Positions 51,723-61,779 of a DNA stretch of 64,000 nucleotides are shown here, one piece after another. Position 1 is the first letter of the stretch; each line of letters starts with the position of its first letter. The DNA is from Heterohyrax brucei (lineage: Eukaryota; Chordata; Mammalia; Hyracoidea; Procaviidae): assembly GCA_028571685.1 (NCBI GenBank), contig CM053141.1, forward strand, positions 1,426,001 through 1,490,000, given 5' to 3'. Made by a program: the position numbers and the translations under genes. The notes beneath the pieces were generated by a model, which was given only the letters and a program-made list of their open reading frames with translations, searched no databases and was not told where the DNA came from.

Positions 51723-53321
51723 GTATTGGAGACAGACTTGGTCTGCAGGAGCTCCTTGACCATTACTGAACACGAAGACTCAAGACTCCAGCTGTGCAGC
51801 TGGCCGACCACCTTCTGTGTCACCTGTCCTGTGCATGCTCTTCATCCTCAGCCAAAAGTGCTCTGAACTCCTTGTCTCAGCTGCCCCGGCCTATCTGCAG
51901 CTCCTCCAGGTCACCGTACTGAGTCCACCATCTTCACGTGGTTTGTGCTGTCCCACAGCCGGAGTGCTCCCCACCCCTGTTGCACCGCCTCACTACCACG
52001 TGACTGGAAAGTCCTCTCCCTGATGGGGTCTTGTGAAGCCCCTCAGCACCCTTCTAGGCCATACCCTGTCACACACTACCAGTGGTGGAGGTTTCTATGG
52101 TATTGTTTGCCCGGGTTGCACCTCAGTTGTCATTTCTGAAACTTGGACGCATGTCTATACTATGAGCTCATGGTGGGCTCGTGAAGGTGAGGCCGTTTTG
52201 GGGGACATGGGTGTTCCACTCTCTCACCACTGTGTTGCCCTCCAGGTGCGTTCTGTGACTAGCTCCCACTGTCTTCATGTTTTGTGCATAGGTTCTTTAT
52301 GAGTACGTGATGGATTTGATTAATTTTGTAAACAACTCAGCGAACTGCCATCCAGGACAGTAGTTGTCTTCTCCTGCTTTTAGGGAGCTTTAGAGCACAC
52401 AGAGCGTTTAGCGCCTCTTGGGCTTCGGAAAAATGACTCAACAAATAGGGAAGGCTGAGTAGGTTTTGGTGACAATTCAATCCCTGTGACCATTAACCCT
52501 TTCTCAGCAGAACTAGAGCAAGAAGAGAAAAGGAAGTCTTGGAGGCGCATTTCGTAACTCAGCAGACGCCCGGGAGCTCAGCTGAGCACTGATCCCACGG
52601 GAAGGCGAGACGGCAGGTGGGGCATTGAAGCCGGGAGACGACGTTCTGGGGTGGAGAGGGGGTGCTCAGTGGTGAGGGGTCGGGCTGTGCTTCTTGCTGC
52701 TCTATCTGGCTCTCTCTGAACCCCAGCCTGCGTATCTACTTCCTGTCTGTCCAGCTCCGGGACAGTTTCCACCCAGCGTCTGCCCCCGGGGTTCTTACCT
52801 TGCTTACTGTTCTCCGTCTTCTTCCTGGAACCTCCTTCTTGGCCTCTGAGGTTCTGCTCCATGCTCCACCTGTCATCTCCCTGTTCTGTCTTTCATCCCT
52901 GTGCTGTATCCACGTGTTTTTCTGTAGCTGTGGTTGTGTTTTATCACACTTGGTTATTTCCTGTCTCTTTTGTTGCTGGATGTCTGCTCCTGGTCCACAC
53001 TTCAGTCATCTCTTGTCCCCAGTGTGAGCCTGGTGACATTCACATAGAGCATGTTGGGAAAATGGCTGTCCTCAGAACCAAGGGGCACACAAGGGGCAAT
53101 TGAGAGGATGTGTGCAGAGAGAGGCATCCTGTCTGACTCACAGGTGATGGAGAAGCCTCCAGTGACACACGTCGGGATGAGAAGGACACAACACCCCCTG
53201 AGGGGGTGAGAGGTCGGGGGAAGAATTTGAATTTTTGGTGACAAGGATGCTGATGAGACTGGGAAAGAGGGTGAGATTTGTTCTCAATTCAAATCTGAAA
53301 GTCACGTAGAGGAGAGCAGAG
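51723..53321. other. Unassigned, with a likely L2 3' end at 52780-53085
   Basis: 'ttcttcctggaacctccttc', 'atttcctgtctcttttgttg', 'cttgtccccagtgtgagcct' and 'ggtgacattcacatagagca' suggest a forward L2 3' end. The remaining sequence (51723-52650, 53086-53321) is unrecognised and the + frame 52662-53027 is L2-derived or chance. Confidence 0.42.
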
Positions 53322-53470
53322 AGCCCTGGTGGCACGGTGGGTGAGTGCTCAGCTGCCAGCTGGAAGGTGGGTGGTTGGAATCCACCAGTTTTTCCACGGG
53401 AGCAAGACCTGCCACCCCGCTTCCTCAGAGGTGACACCCTTCCTTGGAGAGAGACCTGCTGCCCTGCTTC
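53322..53470 (+). mobile_element. AfroSINE, 5' part
   Basis: 'gagccctggtggcacggtgg', 'gctcagctgccagctggaag' and 'gtggttggaatccaccagtt' are a good forward head and body. A partly repeated 'agacctgccaccccgcttcc' / 'gacctgctgccctgcttccg' follows, then the match fades. Confidence 0.8.
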
Positions 53471-53639
53471 CGCACAGGTGACAGACTAGAAGACCCCACG
53501 GGTGTGGGAGAGACCCCCTGACATGGGAGAATCCATGAGACTGACAGAAGGTGTTTTGCTTTTCCACATGTATGTGAAGCTCCAATGAAACATCTTGTTC
53601 AAACCTGTAAATCATCACAGAGACTTTGAGTTTGCAGGG

Positions 53640-54409
53640 GAGACTGAGATTTGTACCTCCCTCAGTTTTTATAATATTTTTCTGTGAGAAACCAGCTCTC
53701 TGATGGTGTTTATCAATGTTTCCTCCGGAAACTACTTTCCCTTATTTATTTGCAAATGAGTTTTCAGATGGTGGTGTTGTTAAAAGGAATTTAATCTGTG
53801 TTTTATACTTTTCTATGCCTTTATCACACAAATGCTTCCCTTCCCTCAAAGGTTAATTTGCTGGAGTGCGCCGGCCCAGCTGCCCTGACCTGATGGCCTC
53901 GCCTGGCTCCCAGGCCCGCATTTCCCACCAGAGGAGAAACCGGAGAAATTTACATTTTAATTGAATGCCTGTAGAAAGTTATTGATGACACTGTACCTTC
54001 TCAAGTTGTAACTTCTTCCCCTCAACTTAGACCATTTCCACTTCAATTTCTTAAGACATCTAAACTTAACAACACTGCATAACTGAAAAATATTTGATCA
54101 GAGTCAATTAGGGCAGTGTTGCAGAAACAAAGTTATGGCATTTCAGAGCCAGAGATTGGTTCTATTGCACTAAATAATCTGTATTTTGCCTACAGTGGTA
54201 TCTACATGAAGCAAATGAAAGGAACTAACATTCTATCTCATTAGCCAAGTCAGTACCCTTTGAATTTCTAAGTGATCACAAATCTTGTATTTTCAACCAA
54301 CTAGCTACACTTATATTTCACTTTCCTTTAAAGGGGAAATCATAACTGTTAATGATTGTAAAACAAAAATCAAAATTTCATTGGATGTCTATAATTTATT
54401 AACACTCCA
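53640..54409. other. AT-rich repeat-free island, candidate conserved enhancer
   Basis: About 770 bp contains no recognised repeat and is markedly AT-richer than its surroundings. It contains the POU-type palindrome ATTTGCAAAT at 53748-53757 and several homeobox-like cores ('ttttaattgaatg', 'caattagggc', 'cattagcc'). A short GC-rich patch lies at 53860-53920. The texture resembles mammalian conserved non-coding DNA; this is inference. Confidence 0.42.
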
Positions 54410-54575
54410 GGGAAACCCTGGTGGTGCAGTGAGTAAGGGCTCCATCTGCTATCCAAAAGGTCAGCAGTTCAAATCTGCCAGGTGCTCCTTGGAAACTCCA
54501 TGAGACTGCTCTACTCTGTCCTCCAGGGTCACTGGGAGTCAGAATCGACTCGACAGGAGGGGGTTTGGTTTTTCT
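54410..54575 (+). mobile_element. AfroSINE, full length, forward
   Basis: It runs from 'gggaaaccctggtggtgcag' through 'aaggtcagcagttcaaatct', 'gccaggtgctccttggaaac', 'tctgtcctccagggtcactg' and 'ggagtcagaatcgactcgac' to 'ggtttggtttttcttgg'. It is one of the cleanest copies here and a good type sequence for the shorter SINE. The B-box-like 'gttcaaatct' fits RNA polymerase III transcription. Confidence 0.96.
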
Positions 54576-54597
54576 TGGCTTGGATGGGGGTAGCAGA

Positions 54598-54766
54598 GCT
54601 CACTAGTTAGATGTGTGGACTTTGGAGCCGTTCTTCCCGGGTTCCCAGCCTCTGTGTTGACCAGATATCCCATTGGCCCTTCAGTTTCCTTGTCTGTAAG
54701 AAGTGGTTGTCACTAAGATTGAAAGCGTCAACCCATGCCAGCACCTAGGACGTTGCCTGGCACACA
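54598..54766 (+). mobile_element. MIR (mammal-wide SINE), near full length
   Basis: 'gatgtgtggactttggagcc', 'gggttcccagcctctg', 'cttcagtttccttgtctgta', 'agattgaaagcgtcaaccca' and 'cctaggacgttgcctggcac' follow the MIR order including its conserved core. Confidence 0.85.
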
Positions 54767-54767
54767 G

Positions 54768-55112
54768 CTGTTGCTGCTGGCAGCCTAGTAACTGGCCCCA
54801 CGCATGGCTACCCATATATACCGGGGCGAAGTGCTGTCTCCACAGGGCCATCCCCGCTGCTGGCTATAGGTTGGGGCTTGGTGATCTACTGTGGGTTTTC
54901 ACTGGCTGACTTTCAGGAGTGGATTACCAGGCCTGTCTTCCTAGTCCATCCCAGGCTGGGACTCGGTGGAAACCCGCTGAGCCTCACAGCCAGGCTCAAG
55001 TGTCCACTGACTGACAGGTGGGGGCCATACCCACAGTAAGTGGCTGAGACTCAAACCCAGGTCCCCTGCTTGGAAGGGGGATTTCTAGCCCTGAGCCACC
55101 ACTGCTGTGGTA
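54768..55112 (-). mobile_element. tRNA/RTE SINE, full length, reverse
   Basis: From the left: tail 'ctgttgctgctggcagccta', 'actggccccacgcatggcta'; body 'tgtgggttttcactggctga', 'tggattaccaggcctgtctt', 'cctagtccatcccaggctgg'; head 'ctgactgacaggtgggggcc', 'ctgagactcaaacccaggtc', 'ctagccctgagccaccactg'. The complement of the tRNA B box is at 'actcaaaccc'. It is the clearest copy of this SINE type. Confidence 0.92.
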
Positions 55113-55431
55113 GTTCACACCGGGAAAGTTAAGACCAAAAGGTACAAAATCCCACATTCCGTGGTATTTACCTGCAGCCCCTGGGGCAGCGCAGCTGAGC
55201 TCTGCTGACCAACGCCCTCCCGGGCATCAGGCTGGAAGAGCCCCAGCGGCCCGGCCGACTCCTCTCCCAGGCACCGTGGAAGCACTGCGTGTCTGAAGCT
55301 GCTGATGCCCAGGGCGGTTTGCTACACAACGAAAGCAAACGGATAGAATCAGTTTTGTTTGTAAGGAGTGAATCTTTGTCTTACATCTGCACAGTAGGAC
55401 GTCTCTGAGGCTGGGTGGCTGAGGCCGTCAT

Positions 55432-55596
55432 TGATCCCTGGTCGTGTAGAGGTTAAGAGCTCGGCTGTTAACCAAAAGGTCAGCAGTTCAAGTCCACCAG
55501 CTGCTCCCTGGAAACCCTATGGAACAACTCTGCTCTGTCCCACAGGGTTGCTGTGAGTTAGAACAGACTCGACAGCAGTGGCTTCAGGTTTCGTTT
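55432..55596 (+). mobile_element. AfroSINE, full length, forward
   Basis: 'gatccctggtcgtgtagagg', 'ttaagagctcggctgttaac', 'caaaaggtcagcagttcaag', 'tccaccagctgctccctgga', 'tgtcccacagggttgctgtg' and 'gacagcagtggcttcagg' are complete in order. 55113-55431 before it is unassigned and has a short AT-rich part. Confidence 0.95.
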
Positions 55597-57867
55597 CCAG
55601 GCCACCCCAGGCTCCTGTCACTGTCACCAACACTCAGTGTCTGCCCATCAGGGCGGGGGCAGCGTCTAGGTTTCCCCGTCTGGCTAACCAGTTTGTCCCG
55701 CACGCGAGCCTTACCTGGCCCTTGGTCTCTGGCCTGACTCTTGGCAAACGTGTGGCATTTCTGGTGACTGACTCAGTCCTTGTCCTTTGCGGGGCTTCTT
55801 TCCTTCCCACACATTCCAGACCTCGCCTTTACCCGACCCGGAGCTTACCTGACTCACCACCTGCCTGGAGTGAGCCCTGCCTCTGGGGGCCAGCGGTCAG
55901 GCCCTCGGCCGCTGACGGAAAGCCTGGAGGGTCCCGCCCACACAGAGGGGCCTGCGAGGACAGCCTTGGCCTTCTTCTTGTGAAGAGTCAGCTGGTGACA
56001 ACCTTGGAGCACGTTGCACACCAGCACGCCTGGGGTTGCGTGAGTGGGAGGCAACGTGACGGAAGCTTGTATTGTTTTGGGGGGCTGTGAGACCTCAGCA
56101 TGGACACTGGTCCCTGGTCCCTGGTCCCTGGAGGGGGCTGTGTTGTTGTCTAGATCAGCGTTTTCACCCAGGTGCAACTCAGGAGACGTGTTCAGTTGTC
56201 ACAGCTGGGGTTGGGCTGTGAGGTGCCCCAGTGGGTATCTGCTGGGGGGAGGCCTGGGGCGCTGCTCCCTGTCCTGGAGTGCACACAACAGCCCCCATGG
56301 TGAAGAATTACCCCCGGACACAGCTCATGGTGAGCTTTCCCATCCCACAGCTGCCCCTGGGTTCTGGTTTCACTGTAAGACGGCGATTGTCACTGCCGGT
56401 CGCCGGAGCCAAAGCTTCCTGTCTGTGAAGCACCGTACTCCATCTAAAAGGAGCCAGGATAATTCAAAAACCAGGTGTCTTCCCAGGGACAGCACGAAGC
56501 CCCCTCAACAGGACCTGACTCTCTCCAGCAGTGCCGGCCCCAGCTCCTCCCAGCAATACCGACACTGCTCCCGACAAGTGTGTCGTCCCACAGCCAGCGT
56601 CCTTTGCGGGGATTCTTAGAGAGGTCAAAGGCTTTTTTTTTTTGGAATGAGGCATTGGTTGTTGACGGCCAGAGGTCTCGCCCTCCACGTGAGACGCCTG
56701 AGCTCGGCTCCCAGCAGGTGCACCCAGGCACGGCCATCGCCTGTTGGCCCTCACAGGCCCGCGAGTCACAGCCTTGCGTGTTGCAGACTCCCATGTCGCT
56801 CTTACGCTGTACAGGCTTCAGAAGTGCTTCTGGACTCAGGCGAGCGAGGAAGAAGGGTCCCGCCGGTGAAAACCCTGAGGCTCCCCCATCTGATCTGCAG
56901 CCAGTCCTGGGGACGGCCTGGGACCAGGATCCCCTGTTCTGTGGGGCACAGCGTTGCTGAGAGCTGGAGGCTGACTGGGTGGCAGCTAAGGGCAGCCACA
57001 GGCTCCCACGGGCTGCAGCTGGCACTGTTACCACGCTGTCTGATTTATCTGATGGTGTGACACCTTGTTCATCACGCACTTCCCACATCAATTGTTGGTA
57101 AAGAAATGTTACACTAACATACCAGTGCCTGCCTTTGTGGTTGTTACGTCCCACACCCCAAGCTGAGTGCTCCGTTCTCCTCACCCTGGCCCCAGCCTGG
57201 CCGGTGGGGGCTGGAGAAGCGTGGGCTCAGGGCCACCCCGTCACACCACCAGGGAGAGCTGGCAGGCGAGGGACCACGGATGGGCGGCCACAGTGCCTAG
57301 CACCCACCAACCTCTGGATGTGAAAAGATACAGCCGCCACCCCACTGCTGTGTGCCACTCTCCTGCGACGTGTCCCTTATGGCCAAGGCTCCCTGGAGGA
57401 GCGGAGGAGGGGAGGGAGCCCTGGAGATCCACTGCTGGCCTCGCGGCCCAGCCCTGGCCCCCAGGCAGCGCGGCGTCTGCTGTTGGCAGAGCTTTGTTCT
57501 CTGTACGAGGCACTGATGCTGCCAGTCCCCTGCAGACGTTCCCTGAGCTGCCTTCACAGGAAGCCTGGGGCTGCCGCAGTGTGTCACCCCACGGGAGCGG
57601 CTTAGCGTGGGAGACACATGAGCCCTCTCAGTCCCCAGAGGCCGGCAGTCCAAACCCAGGCTGTGGGCTAGGCAGTGCTCCCCCCGGGGCCTCTAGGGGA
57701 GGACTCTTCCTTGTCACGCCTAGTTTCTGGGGGCCACTAGTGTTCCTTCGGGTTCGTTGGCACGTGGGTACCTCGGTAGTCTCTGTCTCTGTCCTCTGTG
57801 GCCGTGTTCCCTGGGTGTCTCTGTTCCTCCAAACCTTCTCCCTGTAAGAACACCAGTTTGACAGAGT
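55597..57867. other. Unassigned GC-rich sequence, 2.3 kb
   Basis: No repeat was recognised apart from a 'ctggtccctggtccctggtc' triplication near 56109 and a T run at 56634-56641. Long frames overlap on both strands (56044-56619 and 57167-57847 on +, 56444-57184 on -, 246 codons). None shows a domain, and two-strand opening is typical of GC-rich DNA. A hidden exon cannot be excluded. Confidence 0.4.
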
Positions 57868-58015
57868 CCTCGGGTGGAGCAGATGCCTGGGCACCTGACT
57901 ATGGACTGCAAGGTTGGTGGTTTGAGTCCACCCCCAGACACCCTGGAGGACAGGCCTGGCCATCTCCACCTGGGACGTCACAGCCCCAGAAGCCTACGGA
58001 GCAGCTGTCCTCTGC
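57868..58015 (+). mobile_element. AfroSINE (longer type), partial, forward
   Basis: 'ctgactatggactgcaaggt', 'tggtggtttgagtccacccc', 'caggcctggccatctccacc' and 'gacgtcacagccccagaagc' then 'ggagcagctgtcctctgcc' give the forward body. The tail is missing. Confidence 0.8.
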
Positions 58016-58170
58016 CGCTCGGTCTGTCCACAAGCGTGTGCAGGTGGGGTCTCGCCAGCCCGCTGGCAGCCCTCCAGAGCAAAGGGGTTCTCCCCGTCCT
58101 CCTGGGCCGGTGTCCTCTGAGCTGGTCCCCGTGGTGCTGGGCTTGGGGTGGGGTTTCTAAGAGGACATGC

Positions 58171-58248
58171 TGCAGTGAAGTGGGGGTGGTGGGGGGCCCC
58201 TGGTGGCCCTGCAGTGAAGTGGGGGTGATGGGGGCCCCCGGCGGTGGA
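58171..58248. repeat. 39-bp tandem duplication
   Basis: 'tgcagtgaagtgggggtg' begins both units, at 58171 and 58210, each followed by 'gggggcccc.ggtgg'-like sequence. The stretch to 58639 after it is unassigned. Confidence 0.85.
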
Positions 58249-58639
58249 GCACCCTGAGGCCGGGGATGGAGTCAAGGTCGGCCACCCAACACCTCGTGAA
58301 CAGTGTGATGTTGAGGCCACTGCGGATTCCGAGCTCGTGGGTTCATGGACAGCCCCCAGAGGACTTGAGTTCCTGCACCCGGGGGCCAGGATGGCCTCCA
58401 GGGGTGGCTTTCAGAAGAGCCCAGCAATGCCAGCGCGGATAGGGCCTGTGGGTGGACTCTGAGGTTGTCCGGCTTCACAAGGGGAAGGAGAGTCAAGCTC
58501 AGCCGTCCTGGGCTGGCTTCACCGAGGTGGGCAGACACCTGGCCCTCCGGCCTGTCTGCCAGTGCTGAGACCCACATGCCTCCCACCGGCCTTGGCTTCC
58601 GTGCTGGACTCTGTTGATACTCCCTGCAGGGGCTGCACA

Positions 58640-59060
58640 AAAGTCACAGATGACTTAACAATCACAGAGTTTATTAGAGAAGTGGAAGGTTACAATTCAG
58701 GTTCAGGAAAACTCAGAAGACAACTCTGGTCAGGATGGCTTTTTCTTAGCGGTGCTCTCAGGCAGGTCTCTCTATGGCCCTTGGTGTCTGCTCAGGGAAG
58801 TGTGACAAAGTGCCCGGAGACCCCCCACTGCCAGGAGGCCTCTTGCCCAAAGGCCCCCGGCACTCCTGCTCTGTGGCCTCGGAGCCCACTGTGCCGTCAT
58901 TGCCAGATTCTGATGCCTTTGCTGCTGCTGCTTTCTGACGTGGCTTCTCGCCATCTCAGGGGTCACAGCTGTCTCTCTGTGTTGCCACAGGGATTGCAGG
59001 TCTGGAGGACGTGACCCATTCCAGCCTCTTCCTTCTTGGTGGCTGTGAGGTCCTGATTCA
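58640..59060 (-). mobile_element. Candidate LTR or transcript end with polyadenylation signal
   Basis: Read on -, 'cacttctctaataaactctg' near 58680 has a canonical AATAAA followed about 20-30 bp later by 'gtcatctgtgacttttgtgc'. That layout is typical of a retroviral LTR R/U5 region but also of a gene 3' end. No matching second LTR was found. 59061-59640 is unassigned. Confidence 0.28.
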
Positions 59061-59640
59061 TGCCTCATTCTGGTGGCATGAAGTACTGGCCACAGCTATA
59101 TGTCCTCATCCCCTCGTGTTTTTCTGGCAAGACTTTGATAAATTTCTCCACAGCTGGCCTTAGGACATCTTTTCTCAAACTTCTGACAAGAATTTGAAAG
59201 GCCTGGTATTTTGTTGGTCCTGTGTTTGAGATAGTAAAGGAGATGGCTTTAAAGAAAAGATGAAAGGAAGCAGAAAGCAGAGTGTTTACATTTCTATCTC
59301 AGGGAAACCCGTGCTGAGTCCTCGTCCCTCAAGAGGTCTCCAGACAGGTTTGAAAATCCTTGCAGCTGTTTGATTTCTGTTGGCTCTGGTGAGACAGGGG
59401 CCACTCAGGGCAGAGGCCCAGCGCCCACCTGGGGACAGTGGCTACTGCTCCCCCGGGGGCCAGAGAGCCCCTCCGGCAAGGCCGTGAGTCAGCGAGAGCT
59501 CCGGGCAGGTCAGTTCTTGGGTCTGCCCTTAAATGTGTTCGTTGGGAGGGCAATCTTCGTGTTTTATCCCTCCGGTGACTTGCTGTTTGTTGTGGAAGAA
59601 ACTGTTCCCCTAGACACTGAATTTCCAGCCTTGTGTCTGG

Positions 59641-59975
59641 GCGAGCCGTGGGGCACCGTGGTAAAGAGCTTAGCTGCTAACAAAAGTGTTGGCAGTTCAA
59701 ATCCATCTGCTGCTCTTTGGAAACTGTGGGGCAGTTATGCTGGCCTAGAGGGTTGCTGGAAACCCTGGTGGTGTATTGGTCAAGCTCTACGGCTGCTAAC
59801 CGAAACAGCTGGCAGTTTGCATCTGCCAGGCACTGCTTGGAATCTCTAGAGGGATGCTCTCCCCTGTCCCATAGGGTGATTAGGAGCCACAATCCATTTG
59901 ATGGCAATGGATTTTGTGGTTTATAGGGTCGCAATGAGTTGTATCAACTCGACAGCAATGGGTTTGGCATTTTGA
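59641..59975 (+). mobile_element. AfroSINE inserted in another AfroSINE
   Basis: The first copy starts 'gagccgtggggcaccgtggt' and is broken at about 59757 after 'ggcctagagggttgct'. A second begins 'ggaaaccctggtggtgtatt' at 59758 and ends near 59920. The first then resumes with 'tatagggtcgcaatgagttg' and 'tatcaactcgacagcaatgg'. The broken end is repeated in diverged form (about 13 bp, 9 matching) as a likely target duplication. Confidence 0.88.
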
Positions 59976-60795
59976 GGTTTGGTGCCTTTTGGATGTGACT
60001 CTGTTTGGTTACAGGTGTTTTCTTTTATTACTGTAATGAGACTACTCCAAATAGGCTGGGTCCTAAGCCTCACCCCTTCTGAGTTATAGAAAGAGCAGAA
60101 CAGACACAGACACACACAGGGAAATGCAGTTGCCCTGTGCAGATCCTCCAGAAGCCAAGTATTGTGGATGGAATTGTGTCCCCCAAAAGTGTACACAGCA
60201 ATTTGGCTAGGTCATGATTCCTGGTATTGTGGGAGGTTCCTATATGCGGCTAACCCGCCTCCATGTGGTTGATGAGGAGGATGGATAGCAGCCGTGCCCG
60301 TGGGCAGAGCTCTTGTGAGACTGTGTGGTGCCTTGAGGCGCTGTCTTGAGATGTGAGGAAAGGGAAGCAAGCACAGAGTTGGGGACCCCGTATCATTAAG
60401 CAGCAGCACCAGCAGCAGAGAGCATCCTTTGAAAGGTCCTGGGGTCCCTGCGCCTCAGAGGATCCCAGTCCAGGGAAAGGCTGATAACAAGGATCTGCCT
60501 CCAGAGCCAGCAGAGAAAGACTGTCCCCTGGGGCTGATGCCCTGAACTTGGACTTGTAGCCTACTGGACTGTGAGAGGACAAAGTTCTTTTCTAAAGCCA
60601 ACCACTGTGGCATTTCTGTTAAAGCAGCACTAGGTTACTAAGACACCAAGGAACCAGGGAACACCTGGGGCTGATGACAAGCAAGACCTTGACCTGTCTG
60701 AGGTCCCGGTTTGGACTTGGGGCCTCTGGAGCTGTGAGACAACAGTGTTCTTTAAAGTTGTGTTTGTGACAGTGTCAGAGTGGCGCAAGGAGACC
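59976..60795 (+). mobile_element. MaLR-related LTR, second type, split by another LTR
   Basis: Left part: 'tactccaaataggctgggtc', 'ccttctgagttatagaaaga', 'gcagaacagacacagacaca'. Right part, from 60646: 'ccaaggaaccagggaacacc', 'tttggacttggggcctctgg', 'agctgtgagacaacagtgtt', 'tctttaaagttgtg'. The parts join logically once the insert is removed. It is the same type as 36985-37312. Confidence 0.85.
60160..60645 (+). mobile_element. MaLR-like LTR inserted in another LTR, with 5-bp duplication
   Basis: This 486-bp solo LTR begins 'tattgtggatggaattgtgt' and ends 'ggttactaagaca'. It is flanked by CCAAG on both sides (60155-60159 and 60646-60650), the duplication size expected for ERVL/MaLR integration. 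It contains 'gggctgatgccctgaacttg' and 'gacttgtagcctactggact'. It fixes the ends and length of the family. Confidence 0.94.
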
Positions 60796-60909
60796 GGCAC
60801 ACCACGGAAGAAGCAGAAAGGAATGGAGGCAGAGGCGTGTTCTGTGTGCACCTTGGCTTTGCTCCCGGGCGGTACTGAAGTCTGCTGGTGAGTGGGCTGT
60901 GTTTCTCAC

Positions 60910-61174
60910 ATCTCTCCTGTATCCGGTCAGGGAGGTGGATGGCGTCGCTCAGAGAGATCACAGGGTTGGAGCAGGAACCCTTCGAGTTTCTGAAAAATAA
61001 GAAGCTCTCAAGTATTCGGTCCTCTTGAATGATAGTTGTCGAGAGAGGTCGGTGGTGAGAACACACGCAAGGCTCTGGGTGAAATGCCGGTTCCCGGGTG
61101 AGCTGGGTGTCCGGGTCCTGGCACCTGAACCAGGAGCGTTTGTGGACGGTGGCCCCATACTTGAGTCCCAGGAG
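60910..61174 (-). CDS. Candidate protein-coding exon, identity unknown
   Basis: On -, a strong acceptor ('cctccgtgttttctgcacag') ends at 61175. From 61174 a frame is open for the full 265 bp and far beyond. Third codon positions are strongly G/C over the first 40 codons, and the product reads naturally ('LLGLKYGATVHKRSWFRCQD' at the start). A possible donor, GAT/gtgaga, lies at 60910/60909. A second frame is also open for much of the length, which weakens the case. No partner exon or protein family was recognised. It could be a lone exon, an exon of a pseudogene, or chance. Confidence 0.3.
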
Positions 61175-61779
61175 CTGTGCAGAAAACACGGAGGATGTTA
61201 ACAAGGTGTGTGTCCAAAGCTCTGTGTTCCTGGGGGATGTGTAGGCGTGGCTGGGACATCCCCAGGTACCAGAGGTCTCTGTGTCCCTTCCTTTGACGAA
61301 ATCAACCCCTGGGACTGGGCCCGTGAGAGGGCTCTGTGTACCACCTTTAAAGTCGGGGAGTATTGGGTAGGACCCCCTGCAGCTGTGCTTGGCTCTGCGC
61401 TGATGTCCCCCTTCTGCCACTCCTGTCACTCTCATGCTGTCCCTCCTGGGAAGTCCTGGGCATAAGTTTTAAAATTAAGAAGCCATTATCGTGTTATGCT
61501 TTGCACTTGTAGGCTGGCTCCTGCCATCTGCTTTCCATAAAGGATATTTCTGCAAGATAAATCTGGAAAGGTTTTATTAGCAATACAGCAGACCCCAGTG
61601 GCAAAAGCATGGTTCTTTAGGAACAGAAAGGGAGAGAGCTGGCCTTGCTGTGCCTGGCTGATGCTGCTTCCGGAGTCGACAGCACGTTCCATGCGGCTTC
61701 GGGGGCGATGGGTGTCCTGGCCAGATTCCTGCGTGAAACGTGGTGGACATTCACAGTTACAGTTACAGGAGAAGCCAGG

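Noticed and set aside
56044-57184. 191-codon (+) and 246-codon (-) frames
   Set aside because: They overlap each other on opposite strands, show no recognisable domain, and fit GC-driven open frames.
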